From: Rhyzopertha dominica
Taxonomy: Eukaryota; Arthropoda; Insecta; Coleoptera; Bostrichidae
NCBI GenBank assembly: GCA_025024175.1
Contig: QCXZ01000003.1
Location: 41,688,257 to 41,752,256, forward strand
DNA: 64,000 nt
Direction of reading: 5' to 3'
How positions within the stretch are numbered: position 1 is the first letter of the stretch; the number at the start of each line of letters is the position of its first letter. Under the pieces are notes generated by a model that saw only the letters and a list, made by a program, of their open reading frames with translations, searched no databases and was not told the origin of the DNA. Position numbers and translations under genes: made by a program. Shown one piece after another: positions 49,612 to 61,100 of the stretch.

Positions 49612-49850
49612 CTCATCTAAAGCATAGCAAGGGAAGAAGATTGTTTAGTCTTTTCAGATTTAGCNAAGGCGTTTAACAACATTTTTAGGAAACTGGTATG
49701 GGAGAGTATGAAGAAAAGGGATATAACACAAATAATTTTTAACTTGTAGATAGATTGAGACAAAGGGGCAGCATTGTTTATAACGATGATCAATGATATA
49801 TAGAGGGAAGTACAGTCTAAAGTAAAAAGACAATATATAACAGAACAAAG
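49612..49850 (+). pseudogene. LINE reverse transcriptase fragment (motif A region)
   Basis: The plus-strand frame reads EDCLVFSDLAKAFNN, then RKLVWESMKKRDI. This is motif A and the helix after it in insect non-LTR reverse transcriptases (FxDLxKAFDxVPRxLLW). The metal-binding Asp of the F-x-D position is kept, while the second Asp is Asn. Stops follow after about 60 residues, then the frame is lost. Only a short internal piece of the element remains; no motif B or C was found. It abuts the gypsy relic at about 49860, so one insertion may have truncated the other. Confidence 0.7.
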
Positions 49851-49984
49851 AAATGTGGAAAAACAAGCTAATGACCTGTTGCAATTGCGCGTTTATATTG
49901 GTAGATTAGCTTCTTGTCACTGGCATGCACCTTCAGTCACAGTTGACTCACTTGACCCTCTGACTGTCGAAAATGCTAGAAATT

Positions 49985-50413
49985 CCCAGGCTTCCTGGCG
50001 CGAACTTAAGTCCGTGGGTTTTCATATTTTCCAACTCCTTCTCGACACGATCAACCCTTCCATCGACTTTGTCGACTCTTTCTTCGATCTTACTCAGCAG
50101 TTATTATTTCATTCTTGGCCTCTCCTTTCGCTCTTCTCATTTCTTCTTGGCACTTTTTCATTTTCTCCTGTCCTGTTTTCATTTCCTCTTGGCCTGTCTT
50201 CATTTCTTCTTTAGTTGCCGCTAGTGCATTCTTTATTCCTTCTTGACCTTTTTGTAGTTCTTCCTTAGTTGCTCTGAGTTCGGTTTTCATGTCTTCTTGG
50301 ACTTTTTGGCGCGGTTCTACTAGGTGTTCTGATTGCACATTCATGTTGGTGATTGTGTTAGCTGCGAAGAAATTAAATCTAAAAACATTTTTGGTCCAGA
50401 CAAACACTTGCAT
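49985..50413 (-). pseudogene. Gypsy-type gag relic: coiled-coil region
   Basis: The minus-strand frame from 50413 encodes a long heptad-like run of repeated (K/T)-K-E-E-(M/L)-x-x-G-Q-E units, e.g. ATKEEMKTGQEEMKTGQEKM, the coiled-coil that precedes the capsid part in a group of insect gypsy-type gag proteins. After a stop near 50090 the coil continues in another frame (KIEERVDKVDGRVDRVEKEL) to an APGSLG segment near 50000. The capsid, nucleocapsid and protease parts are missing. The plus-strand frames of similar length here are shadows of this low-complexity sequence. The position directly after an integrase fragment is not the normal gene order. Confidence 0.7.
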
Positions 50414-50416
50414 TTC

Positions 50417-50545
50417 TTCGTTGATCCGAGTGTAATTCTAGCGGCACTCCAAATCTGCACACTAGATTATCGACAAGAACTTGTGCCACCGTCGAGGCTT
50501 CCTGATTTGGTATTGTGTAAGCTTCTGGTCACTTGCTATAAAGAA
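50417..50545 (-). pseudogene. Gypsy-type integrase core fragment
   Basis: The minus-strand frame reads a degraded SK-stop-PEAY block (a Trp codon turned to a stop), then NQEASTVAQVLVDNLVCRF and VPLELHSDQ. These belong to the retroviral-type integrase core: the family's KWPEAY strand, the helix that follows and the second catalytic Asp in HSDQ. The frame then leaves integrase homology within about five residues and passes into the gag-like coiled coil. The catalytic Glu and the C-terminal domain are absent. About 40 residues of integrase remain. It lies between the LTR and the gag relic, where leader sequence would be expected. Confidence 0.78.
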
Positions 50546-50692
50546 AAGGCATACACTTCATACTTTTCTTTACGATTTTTAACAAGGAAATGTAGTCGAT
50601 TTCCAGGGAATTTCTGAAAAAAACTGCGTAAATCCTGCCCGTCTAGGTCACAAAACACTCCAGAAATCCGCAATCCACTTCCTAACACCGGT

Positions 50693-51790
50693 TGTTACGA
50701 ATATGATGTTCTGACTAAGTTCCGTTTATTCAAAACACTTGTATCAAATACACTAGGTCTAAACAAAACTAGCACAATACTTGCTATTTGAATACTACTA
50801 ATTCATTAAACCACTATACTGCACACACTTGCACTAAAAATACTTGCTTCACTAAGCCTTTCGTTCGCTAGATTACCCCTATGCGAATTCAGAACTTCAC
50901 ACTCAAACTTCAGACTTCCCGCCTTCCGCCAGCCCACTAGGCCTGGACAAAAAATCGATTTATCGATTCGAATCAATTTTTTTTGAGAATCGATTTTTTG
51001 ATTCCGAGAAAAAATCGAATCGAAACATCGAATCGAATCGAACGAACGATTTGAATCGAATCTAACGATCGAATGAATCGAAACATATAATTGAATCAAA
51101 ACATCGAATTGCATGGAATCGCAGCATCAAATCGAATGAGAACCTCGAATTGAATTCAAACTAAATAAAAAATCAAGTTAAATAAAAAAAGCGGGTGCAA
51201 TGTAAATACCAATTTTAATAAAATTTTGTGCAAATAATGTCAATTGACAAGTATTATTGAAAATCATACTGCATGCGATTCAGCAAATTCCATTCGAATC
51301 GATTCAGCCGATTAAATTCATTTCCAATCCATTCAGCAGACTTAATCCGATTCATCGATTCATTCGATTCGAATCGATTCAAACGATTCGAATCAGTTTT
51401 TCGATTAATCGATTCAAATCGATTTTTTTCATTGAATCGAATATCGATTTGCCAACTTCTGAATCGCACAGGGCTACAGCCCACGCTTTGTATAGGTAGC
51501 TTCCCGCTACGCCTTCTTTCTAGTCTAGATGTTCCTAGGACATCTTGCTGTCACAGTCTATACGGCTTGCTGGCAGCCCAACGATACCTAGATAGCGGGT
51601 CGAGTCTGCCTTGGAGGACGGCCGTCGGCTGGTGGCCGTGACCGTCGACGTGGCGAACGAAGCGTCGATGACGCGTTCCCGACACCGGGTACATTCTATC
51701 GACTTTTCCGCCCTCTAGCTGTTGCTAGGGTAACTACTTGCGGTGCCCTATTACACCGCATCTGCATGCCTGTAACTTCGGTCTACAGAT
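50693..51790 (-). mobile_element. Gypsy-type LTR interrupted by a hAT MITE
   Basis: Read on the minus strand it ends ...attcgtaaca at 50693 and shares its last ~200 bp with the LTR at 32.9-33.13 kb, including an aataaa signal (complement at 50725-50730). Its 5' part starts near tgtaatagggcaccgc (51746), with similarity to the other copy reaching back to about 51790. Removing the nested MITE and one duplication leaves about 500 bp. The GC-rich U3 (51490-51740) is absent from the other copy. Downstream on the minus strand there is no recognisable primer-binding site. Confidence 0.75.
50938..51476. mobile_element. hAT MITE (539 bp) nested in the gypsy LTR, perfect 8-bp duplication
   Basis: The termini are TAGGCCTGGAC and GCACAGGGCTA, imperfect inverted repeats of 8/11. 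The flanking 8-mer cagcccac is identical on both sides (50930-50937; 51477-51484). The interior is dominated by aatcgattcgaatcgatt-type words at both ends (50955-51120; 51290-51460) around an AT-rich centre. Open frames here are by-products of those repeats (SIRF/NRFES-type repeats). It is non-autonomous, and it is younger than the LTR that contains it. Confidence 0.9.
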
Positions 51791-51799
51791 GGCGCTGCA

Positions 51800-52229
51800 C
51801 GTAACGATATAAATACAAACTAAAGCAATGTAATAATGATAAAAAAGAAGAACACAATGATCTACAAATGATAAAAGAAAACAAGTAGTACAAGTCTAAA
51901 GCTTTCAAGACTTACGTGTTAGGATTCAAAATAATAAGAAAAAAAGGGAATAAATGAACAGGGCACTTATTAAAACAAAGGAGAACTAAGTAACGAGACT
52001 AAAATGGCAGACCATATAACAATTTACAAGCTATTTTATGGTTTGAAGGCTTCTGTGGTTGTTATCGATAACATGTTTTCTGAGGAAGACAGCAACATGA
52101 GTGTCGAAACGTCAAGGTCAAATAAGTAACGTGGAAAGCAACCCGGAAACAACATGTCAAGCCATTTTATGTTTATGAATAGAGCTCTGCATGAGAATAA
52201 CAGACTGAAAGGTGCAGGTAACAGAAATC
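51800..52229. other. Anonymous DNA with a Penelope-type word
   Basis: ctgaggaagacagcaacatg followed by agtgtcgaaacgtc at 52079-52112 is of the type found in the repeat ends of Penelope-like elements. No coding part adjoins it. Confidence 0.35.
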
Positions 52230-52500
52230 AAGTACTCTAGATGAAATGAGAATTGACAGAACCATGAATTAAAGAATTCGAGAAAAGTCAGAAAGTGAAG
52301 CGGTACGAAAAAAGGATGACCATGGAAGCAAGTATGGCAGGCAGAATTAATATAAAAGGAGAGTCAGAGGAAGCCCAAGAAAGATACGAGACATGACAAT
52401 GGTGGTGTCGCTGAAGAAGAGGAAATCGAAATCGGAACAGGATGAGCCATGGGAGGACAAACAAAAGTTTAGACAGGCACAGAGAAACATTTAGTAAACC
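52230..52500 (+). pseudogene. LINE 3'-end fragment (C-terminus of the polyprotein)
   Basis: Plus-strand frames read IREKSES, then (with shifts) PWKQVWQAE, RRVRGSPRKIRDMTM and a PWEDKQKFRQAQRNI tail. These match the conserved C-terminal tail of a group of insect LINEs (R-x-R-G-R-P-R-K-x-W followed by a W-x-D/R-R segment). At least two frame changes are needed. It may be the missing end of the same family as the 28.4-kb or 49.6-kb fragments. Confidence 0.6.
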
Positions 52501-53429
52501 AGCTTATACGTTTACACGTAATGGATAAAGATATTGAATGAATAAATGTCCGAGTTTTATCTAATCAACTGTAAAATATGACGGAGTTACCAATTCGCTT
52601 TTCGAACATCTCCGTGTAAGGGGATCATGCCGCTACACTTATTTTAATCCCTTAACATACACTGACCGCCATGTATTTTGAAACTGTGTTTCTTTAAGCC
52701 AGGGTGGATTCTCTTGTCACCAGTAGTAGCAGTTATGTCTATTAACTATACCATTATTGTGAAATTCGGCATTCGTTTGACCACATTATCTTCAATAATA
52801 ACTGGCATAACTGCTAACCATGGTAGCATGTTACGAACTGAAAATGTGTTACAAATTCGTTGGCTCAATCCTTATCTGACGAACTGAAATATTGGGGTTT
52901 ACACTGACACGTGGCAGAATGGTACAAGGGTTATATCAATTAATTTAAAGTCTCATCTGGTAGTCTTTGTGTGCCATTAACAAATATGTAGGTTTCTTAT
53001 AGGAACATATACATTATCAAAATAAAGAAGATATAGGACCGCGATCACCAAAGTGAATCACCCCGTATAAGTGTATGATTTAGTGAAGAAAAGGTTAACC
53101 AGAAAATAATAGTAGACATTAATTATACCAAGAAACAGCGTGGCTGCATTGTTTTATCTCTATGAAAAAGATATTTGGGGTCCTACTGGAAATACTAAGA
53201 AAACTTAAAAACCAAGCTCTATGATTATGAAAAAATGTAAGGAAAGTTATATGATATACATACGATAACAGGGCAATTTACATTACACATGCAATTCCAA
53301 CTGTAGTCATATATGCATTAGATGGCAATGCAGAAGATTTCACAGGAAGTTGGACCAATCGCGTATTCTCCATCACTTGCTATCAACGTGCTCCCGTTCC
53401 TGGAATGGCTAAAATCATCATTTACAAAC
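52501..53429. other. Anonymous AT-rich DNA
   Basis: Nothing recognised. Confidence 0.45.
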
Positions 53430-53780
53430 CATAAAACACGGGACCCGGCAGCCCGCTAAAACAACTCCCATGAAATAATGGTCATTAACACGTACTACCC
53501 CTGCAGTTCGCATCTGTTAGTCCGAAACGGGCGTCGCTGTCGCTGATATGAATGTTTTATTCGGCGGGCCGGTTGACACGGGGAAACTGTAATGGAACGT
53601 GTCCCCGAGGGGGTGGGGGCAGATATGCATGGAAGAGGACACCGTCTGCTCTCCAATTCAATTTTCCCGTGGCTGTCCGCAATGTATCTCGTTGAGAGGT
53701 GGCAATAAAGGGAGAACTCGCCCCAGTCCGGGCGCCTTTTTTGGAGCTTTAGAGGAAAATGAACTCGCGAGGTAGAGGGA
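53430..53780. other. GC-rich island, candidate conserved noncoding element
   Basis: The most GC-rich non-repeat stretch of the right half: cgggacccggcagcccgcta, cgggcgtcgctgtcgctgat, gaacgtgtccccgagggggt and ggagaactcgccccagtccg. No open frame longer than a few dozen codons. It could be a regulatory element or the 5' region of a gene outside the window. Confidence 0.3.
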
Positions 53781-54428
53781 ATTCGGGGTTATGCGTACGA
53801 TCCATCATGTCTTTCTCTGAGAGAGGTTAGCTATCTACCAAGGGAAAGATTGGGTGTAAGGCATGGCAGTGATGGTCTCATAAAGGGCGTGGAATTGAAG
53901 CTCTTAATTGTGTTGATGGTAGCCTTGGTTTTGTTCGGCTCTACGTTCTGCATTCGAATGTGTAACATATGTTTTGTTAGATAAAAGGTAGCTCAAACTT
54001 CTCAAATCAAGAATACGACGATATTTTGGTTAGTTTATGTAATAGTAATGAACGTGCTCCAGTAGTGACGTAAAATTACTGTAACACAAGCTAGCGGCAG
54101 CCTTTGCGTCGGTAGAGCGGGATCCGTGGATCCAAAAAATTTCAATGAGTCAAGAAAGGGCGCTACCAAGTTTATAACAATACTTAAAATTGGAAATCTA
54201 GATCATGGACTATATAAATAAATAAAGCAATCAGTCTTTCTGTCCTGTCGCCATATATTGAAGTGAACCGGTTACACAATTCAGATATATAATGCAATTA
54301 CGTATTAATCAAATAAATGTGGAAACAACTATGAATCGCCCAAGCAAAGCTTTGCGTGAGTTTGGCCGTGCTCTACAGGAACATGATTGATTAGATATGA
54401 TACATTCGTGTTCTGGATTGCAATGTAA
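53781..54428. other. Anonymous DNA
   Basis: Nothing recognised. Confidence 0.4.
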
Positions 54429-54629
54429 GTGACCAGATCGTGGAATGGCTGGGCTCTACAGGAGCCTGGTGGATTAGATGGCCCAACGTGGCAACTGATT
54501 CAGCGCTGCCAACAAGACTTTTGGAAGCGGTATCAACGGGAATACTTGCATACCTTGCAACACAGAACAAAGTGGTCTGAAACATCTAGCGAACCTAAAT
54601 TGTGTCTTTTGCCTTTAAGCGATAGTTAG
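54429..54629 (+). pseudogene. BEL/Pao retrotransposon pol fragment (C-terminal, DUF5641-like)
   Basis: The plus-strand frame contains WQLIQRCQQDFWKRYQREYL followed by HTLQHRTKW. This matches the strongly conserved C-terminal motif of BEL/Pao pol proteins (RWxxxQxLxxxFWxRWxxEYLxxLQxRxKW), the DUF5641 region after the integrase core. The second Trp of FWKRW is Tyr. Similarity covers about 35 residues of an expected ~1500 and the frame ends shortly after. No LTR is visible next to it, so it is an isolated fragment. Confidence 0.75.
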
Positions 54630-54734
54630 TTTTGTGTTTAGATGTTTGTTATTTGATAGTTTAATTGATTTTCATTAGTGACCTAAATAGGATTAAAAAT
54701 AACGCTTTATGCATATTTTGGTGGGCGGGTTGTT

Positions 54735-55238
54735 TCGTCTTCGTGAATAGGAATAGTTTTTTTGTGGACGAAAACGACCACCCCTAGTATNCTTCGAGAC
54801 TTAGATATAATTAGTTATACACAATAGCAAAGACCAGTCGCCGCGCGTACCGCTCTTAAAAAAATGTTTTGTGCCGTAATCAAATGCAGTAACGACCGAG
54901 TACCTAAACTGATACGGTACAAAAGGGTTAATCAAAAAACAATCAACAAATTTACAAACGATCGCGAACTATCTAAATGCGACCTTCNATTACTGCTGGA
55001 CTTACCTTACCGATGGACAGGTGACGTTCTAGTAGTAACATTCTATCAGCAAGAGCGGCACGCGCGGCGACCGGTCAGTGCTATTGTCTATAACCAACTA
55101 TATCTATGTCTAGAACTATACTAGGGGTGGTCGTTTTCGTCCACATGTGGCCCTTTTCCCCGGGTTGGGAGACCAGAGCGACATGGAGGCGCAAAAGTAT
55201 ATACAAAAAAAACTATTCCTATTCACGAAGACGAAAAA
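54735..55238. mobile_element. Foldback element with unequal ~120/195-bp inverted arms
   Basis: The left arm (about 54735-54855) and right arm (about 55040-55238) are reverse complements: cgtcttcgtgaataggaata, gtggacgaaaacgaccaccc and a gccgcgcgt(a/g)ccgctctt block occur in both. The right arm has an extra ~58 bp (about 55150-55207, with cccttttccccgggttggga), deleted from the left. The centre (about 54860-55040) holds part of an 86-codon frame (54864-55124) with no recognised domain; its end overlaps the right arm, so it is probably not a gene. No clear target duplication. Confidence 0.75.
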
Positions 55239-56290
55239 AATATCATCAAGCAATATTTTTGTGTACATTTAAAATTACTAAAAAATACAAACTGTTCCAC
55301 GTTAAAGTGCACACAGCCGATGAGAGGTTGCTGAGTGACCAAAGACCAACGATCCGTATGATATAATAATAATAATAGTAATAATAAGTTTCCGTTGCCA
55401 ACCCAGAGGGCGGCACCTGCTCTCCCACTCAACTGGTATATAATATGTATAATATAATGGCTGACGGCAAAATATGCTTTTTAACATGCAATGTTTCCTA
55501 AAATAAAAATACCCCGAGCAAACAACATTCTGGTGGGCCTCTTCAGCTTGTGCTTTTAGAAAAGAGGGCAAATCCAGTATCTTCTAAAATGTTATAACTA
55601 CTCAAAACGTCATACACGAGAATCTGTGTAACGTCGTTAGTATATTACATTTGACACTCTGATCTAGTGTGTTAATCATAGAAAGTGATGCCTAAGATTC
55701 TCATTTTGGCCCCCTCTATGAGTTGCATCACTGATATTACAGTAAAATACGTAAAATTTTCATAGAAGCTTGAGCAAAGGTCATTTTGCAAATTAGAAAC
55801 GCCATTTTCCTGTCTTGTACCCCATCGCAGAGCACTGTAAGAAAATCTGTTAGAAGTCTATACAATTTACGTATAATTTTCGTATTCATTTCCGTTTCTT
55901 ATTCTAATGTAGGTACATGTTTTACTTTTACATTGCGATGTGCCAACCACATTTGTAAGAACAGAAGTTCTGTATCATGAAATGGAGGAAACTAAATCTT
56001 TAGATTTATGAAGTTTACTTTGATATTCAGAAATGTTGACTTAACTAGCGGCTTGTCACCGCCACACCTATACATCCATTTTACATAGAACCCATAACCC
56101 CAGGGGATATCACTTGGGTTTCCAAATAACTCAATAAAGCTCATAAGAACGCCACTTATCCGAACAGGGGAAGATGAAAGCAAAACTCCTTTGCCATTGA
56201 CGCACTCACCACCTGAGTAAGGAGCTTCACCGCAGATCTGTCGTCGGCAGGGTCGTACAGTGAAACACAATCAAAGGATTACGAGGGTTG
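55239..56290. other. Anonymous DNA; TAA microsatellite at 55361-55389
   Basis: atataataataataatagta marks a short TAA-type microsatellite. A 92-codon minus-strand frame (55992-56270) has balanced composition and several Cys/Gly residues (ICGEAPYSGGECVNGKG, then WGYGFYVKWMYRCGG). I do not recognise it. It is the best candidate here for a host or transposon exon, but no partner exons or splice sites could be assigned with confidence. Confidence 0.3.
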
Positions 56291-56725
56291 CTGCCTTTGT
56301 AGCTAAAGCAAATCTTCTGTTACTGCAAGAAAAGCGTTCTCGGCCTCCCCCGTAGAAACAGTAACTTCTGTTAATCGCCTTATTGAATTTTGCATCTCGC
56401 AGAGTACCCACGCTACAGGGGTTGTGAAATTCAATCCTCCGTTTTCCCGTGATGGAACTTCTTTATCGACACCACTAGAGAGATAAACCTAACTGGCTGC
56501 GGTGTAAAATTGATCGCATCAAGCGATATGGGGAAGCGACATGTCTACATTCCATCAATTTCTGTAATCAGTTTAGGAAAGTACGCCCCTCCTGCCCTCT
56601 CGAACGTGAATAAAAAATGAATATGGAATTTCCAAGTGCTATTGAATCAACCCCTCCGGGGGTTTTATACTTTATTATTGGGAGTTTGTTAGAATTTCGT
56701 GTAATACGGGCATCTTGTTAAAAGT
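56291..56725. other. GC-richer island, candidate conserved noncoding element
   Basis: Includes ttctcggcctcccccgtaga, cagagtacccacgctacagg, tcctccgttttcccgtgatg and caacccctccgggggtttta. There is no long open frame. Confidence 0.25.
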
Positions 56726-59399
56726 TTGCTTTGTGCCTGAGTTTGAATAATGACACCGCCTTTTATCAGAACTTAAACAGAACTTGGTATGCTGTTTTGT
56801 ATGATTGCAAAGCCAACTTGAATGAAAAGGAAGAAAAATTATTATGTAGGGGGATTTGATGGCTCAGTCATAACTAGATGATTATCAATGCGTTATGGCA
56901 TTTTCACTGAACCCCATATTCTTATTTCTTTAAAACTTAAATTCATTTAATTCGACGATCTAGAACTGTACTGAATCTTGTAGCGGTCACCAAAGCTTTG
57001 AATGTAGGTATACGTCATATAATATGTCTTGCCAAAGTTTAGATGATAGTATACAAGCAACGACGTTCGTACATATTCACATTTCGTTGGTGACAACATT
57101 TGCCCTTGCTGTTCCAAAAAAGCATTGTATAATGTATTATTACTTGAATAATTTGTATGCAAATTATCACAGCGCGCATAAATACTTTGCAGCCATAATA
57201 TGATTTGGAAAGACCTCTTCGATATAGATATTTGAAGAAGACACCGTTTTGTTGGTAGCATTTAATAATCGCGATACAAGTAAGCAAGCATAGTAGTAGT
57301 AGTCAACAGTGGTGTATTTAAGTAAATGGGTGTACAACACAGACATCTTATCTATTACCTATAGACGACTAAATCTTATAGCATGCGCGAGAAATATTTG
57401 TGACGACCAGTAAGTCCCCATGTAGCTCGTTTGTAGGGCAGCGAGTCTGCGTAGTAATCCGCAAATGTGACAGTGAATTTCTATTGGCTAGATGTGTGGC
57501 AGGCCTTTTGTTTGTAGTGAGGTTGCCATGACATTCCCATATAATCTTTACTGCACATGCGTCTGGGTCTACATGGCGATGATCATTTATCACAAAATCT
57601 TGCCATTGCTTTAAACAACTAGGTAACTATGTAGGTATTTCTGCGGGGTTTAACCGGTCCAGACCCCCCTTGCCCCCCCTCCTTCCAGGGAATAAAAAAA
57701 AGACAAGGGTTCACATATGCAAGGTGTTTAGCCATAGTGGATATATGTACATATACATACAATGCATCTGTATCGGTAGACATTGCTAAATAACTATCTT
57801 TTTGGTATTCTGCTATTAGGAAATCTTCATTGGTGTATCAGAGGTACAGGTGCACGTGCATTACTATTACAGAAGCAGTATACGAACAAAATGTCAGCGT
57901 ATTATTGACTGAATATATAGTAATTCTTATTGAATTATAAACTTCAAATTATATATTTAACGAGGTAGGTACTAAAACTGGCACCTAGAAGTGACATTTA
58001 TTGAATCACATAAAAACAAAAAACAGCTTGCGCACACTACTTTGTTTTCCTTTTAGCAATATTTTTAGCAATTATATCTGTAAAGTTCCAATAAATAATT
58101 TATTCTCGAGTTGCAGAAGCGATCTATTGAACCGAATCCTAATTACTGATATTCTTAATCATCTGGTTTACATCGTTACAAGTAAGATTCATTGTACTCG
58201 GAACTAATGGCAGTGCCTTTCTCCAACAATGTGTGACATCGTCCAGTGAAATTTAAATGTTATTTTTAAATTAAGGTTCGTATTTACTGATTCGCTAATA
58301 ATGTATAATTGTACTGTGTAAAATTTGAAAGACTGACATTAAATACCTAGTTTCCTGAAATATATTGTACTCCACATTTTACGAACATACACTAGAATAA
58401 TAAATAAACTTATTCTTAAGACTGTAAATATCGATGATAAAGTTTATTTAGTGCCTGCTAGTTACTTTGCAAAGCTTCTGCTATTATTATGTCGGATATG
58501 TGCCTTGTTTTGGGACGATCAGTTAAGGGTTGCACGCAACAAGTGATTTGTTTACCACACCTCAAAATTGGAAATATATCAACAGTACTAAACAGGAATT
58601 ATTTTCCCTGAAATTTCTGTATACAGATATTTATAGCGGGTATTGAAAATAATTTAATATAGATATGCTTTTTAATTTTTGACTATTTCAAGTAATACAA
58701 AAAATATATAAAAACAGCATATTGTGTCTGTCGACACAACAGATAATACAACATGTCTAGTGTTGACAGTGAATGACAGCTCTGCAAAAATTCAAAAGTC
58801 TTGCTCTCATTTTTGTTTTGTTTTCGGTCACATACAGTTTGATTATATCGTATGCTAAGGCTTTAGGAAATATCTAAGATAATAGAGTCTTTATAGCACT
58901 AAACCTACCTCTTAAAGAATAAACGAAATAAAAAAGCTTATTGTTTTTTAATGGTCTATTAAATATCCTTTGCTACATTATTAATACTAATGCTCAAGAA
59001 ATATTAAGTTAAATATATAGATGGATTGCGATTCAATGTTGTATTTATGCTGCAAAACTCGTTCCTGTCATCTATTAACTACTAATCGTAATGAAGATGC
59101 CATCACAAAGCATATATAAATTAAATTCATGCAAACACATCATTGATTTTTCTCACTAAACCAATAAAGTTATATATTCAAATAACACAAGAAAAATTGT
59201 TAAAATTTTATTCTTTGGAATTGTCTACCTTTGCAGATATTCATAAGCAAATCAGTATACGCAATTTACAACTTTTCTCTTATTCATGAATCATAAATAT
59301 TGTCAAAATTATTGAAGTAATCCCTTAATATATTTACATATTTTGCATTTCCTAATTAATTCTATACCACCACTGCGAATCTGTCAAGTAGCTTAGTTT
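56726..59399. other. Anonymous AT-rich DNA
   Basis: No gene was recognised. 57637-57700 has a C-run segment (gaccccccttgccccccctc) like the G/C-run ends of hAT elements. The rest is featureless at this level of reading. Confidence 0.4.
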
Positions 59400-59680
59400 A
59401 TGCGTTGTCACTGTTTCCCGTACAGGGGAGCGGATAAAAGAATAACCCTCCGGAGCTGCGTAATTGCCAGCATACGTCTATAGCAAACTAAAGAATGCAC
59501 GAGTCATGCATAACTAATGAGGGTTGTTCCCGTGAAGAGGGTAACTGTAATTTCCAAAGAACCAACAATAAAGAACTCGCAAAGGGCCCACGTAATGTTT
59601 TGCATTGTATTTCGTGGGAGCACGGTAGACAGAGTACAGGTGGATTAATAAAAAATGTAGGAACAAATAAAAAAAATACC
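59400..59680. other. GC-richer island
   Basis: Contains gtacaggggagcggataaaa, taaccctccggagctgcgta and tgagggttgttcccgtgaag. Open frames of 71 and 96 codons overlap on opposite strands without recognisable domains. Confidence 0.22.
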
Positions 59681-61100
59681 CAGAAAGATAAATTTGCGAG
59701 TAATACGTAATACGAAAGAAACACGAATAAAACGACTACTGTCTGTATTATATCCAGTTGTTTTCTAAAAATTGGCAAACAATTGCTTTCTTGCGGCTAC
59801 AAGTATATAAAGTACATATAAAAGAGGGAAATTAATTCTAAACAAAAAATATTCCTTAGTTCACCCTTCAGAGGCTAAATAAAAAAACCACTGAAATGTA
59901 TACTTGCTTATTAATCAAAAGTCCAAATGATAACGTTTTATGCTTTTGAAGTCAATTAACTTAAAAATGATAGAACTTCCATACAAACTTCCATCCCCAG
60001 TCTCACCTCGTAAGGGTAGAATTTTTAAAAAACGCTGCAACACGAGTTTATTGTTTTCTAATTCAGTGCCCACAAATAATACTAGTCAAATTTCATGTCT
60101 TTAATATTCAATAGTTTACGTTTGGCGATGATGAATCAATCAGTCAGTTAGGTCATGTTATTTTATAAGTATAGATTGTTTTCCAAAATATCAAGGCATT
60201 GATGTTTTGGAAGATCTAAGGTCACTGCATTATAAGGTACCGCTAACTCTAGTCCAGTTTTGATTCAGCAGCATATACAAGATCCCATCTTCGCCTAGCA
60301 ACCACCGTTGTTAAATTCGTCAGTAATAGCGATGAAGCTCAGAAACTATACGAAATAATAGCTTCACGAACATACAGTTCGATAACGACCCTGTTTTTAC
60401 CACAAATTAAAGTTCTTGTGGATTGTCGATAGATGGCGTCCCATGTGTATAATTTTTCAATAAGTTAAGAATAATGTGACAATATTTCCTGTTTACTAGG
60501 TAAACTTTGGTAAAACTTCTTGCTGTTCATTAACGTGGAACGTGTAAATCAATGTAGTATTGTAGTCTTGATGAGATGAAGGATTTAAATTCCTTACTAA
60601 AATGGTATTAGAAAGACAGTTTTGATTTATATATAAATAAGTGCTGTACAATATATATAATAGTACGCAGCTCATATAGGATAGTTGGAATTATCTTAAA
60701 AAACTATTAAAGTTTTAGTAATAGATATACCTTCGTAAGTTTATTGAATAGTCTTCTTAGACTTAAACTCGAATAATGCGCCAGTAGCTTGGAATCCCTT
60801 TTAACTGTAGTCAAAAGTCCCATAGAAAAGGTTTTTTAGAGTTTGTTTATTTTAAACTTTTTGGAGTGTATCTTGAACGTTACTGTAATCTACTGGATAT
60901 TTTCTTACTTCATNCATTAGTGAAGCCCAGAAATATTTGTTACGATTTGATCATGTTGGAATCGTTTAGTACGTTTGATATAGGGAGATAAGTAGTAGGC
61001 AGGTAGCAATTTTGTGAAAGTTGATAGTCATTGAATTAATTAGCCTATCCAGAATGCTGTCAAAAATGGCGGCTGGATGACAAACATAATCTAAGTTACG
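59681..61100. other. Anonymous AT-rich DNA
   Basis: Nothing recognised. A gtcgatagatggcgtcccat word at 60425-60444 is of the 'agatggcg' kind common in insect repeats. Confidence 0.4.

Noticed and set aside
49855..50224. Ser/Phe/Leu-rich plus-strand frames of 119 and 83 codons
   Set aside because: They are the complementary shadow of the lysine/glutamate-rich gag coiled coil on the minus strand.
51254..51641. Frames rich in repeated NRF/SIR-type words on both strands
   Set aside because: They arise from the aatcgattcg repeats of the nested hAT MITE and run across its boundary.
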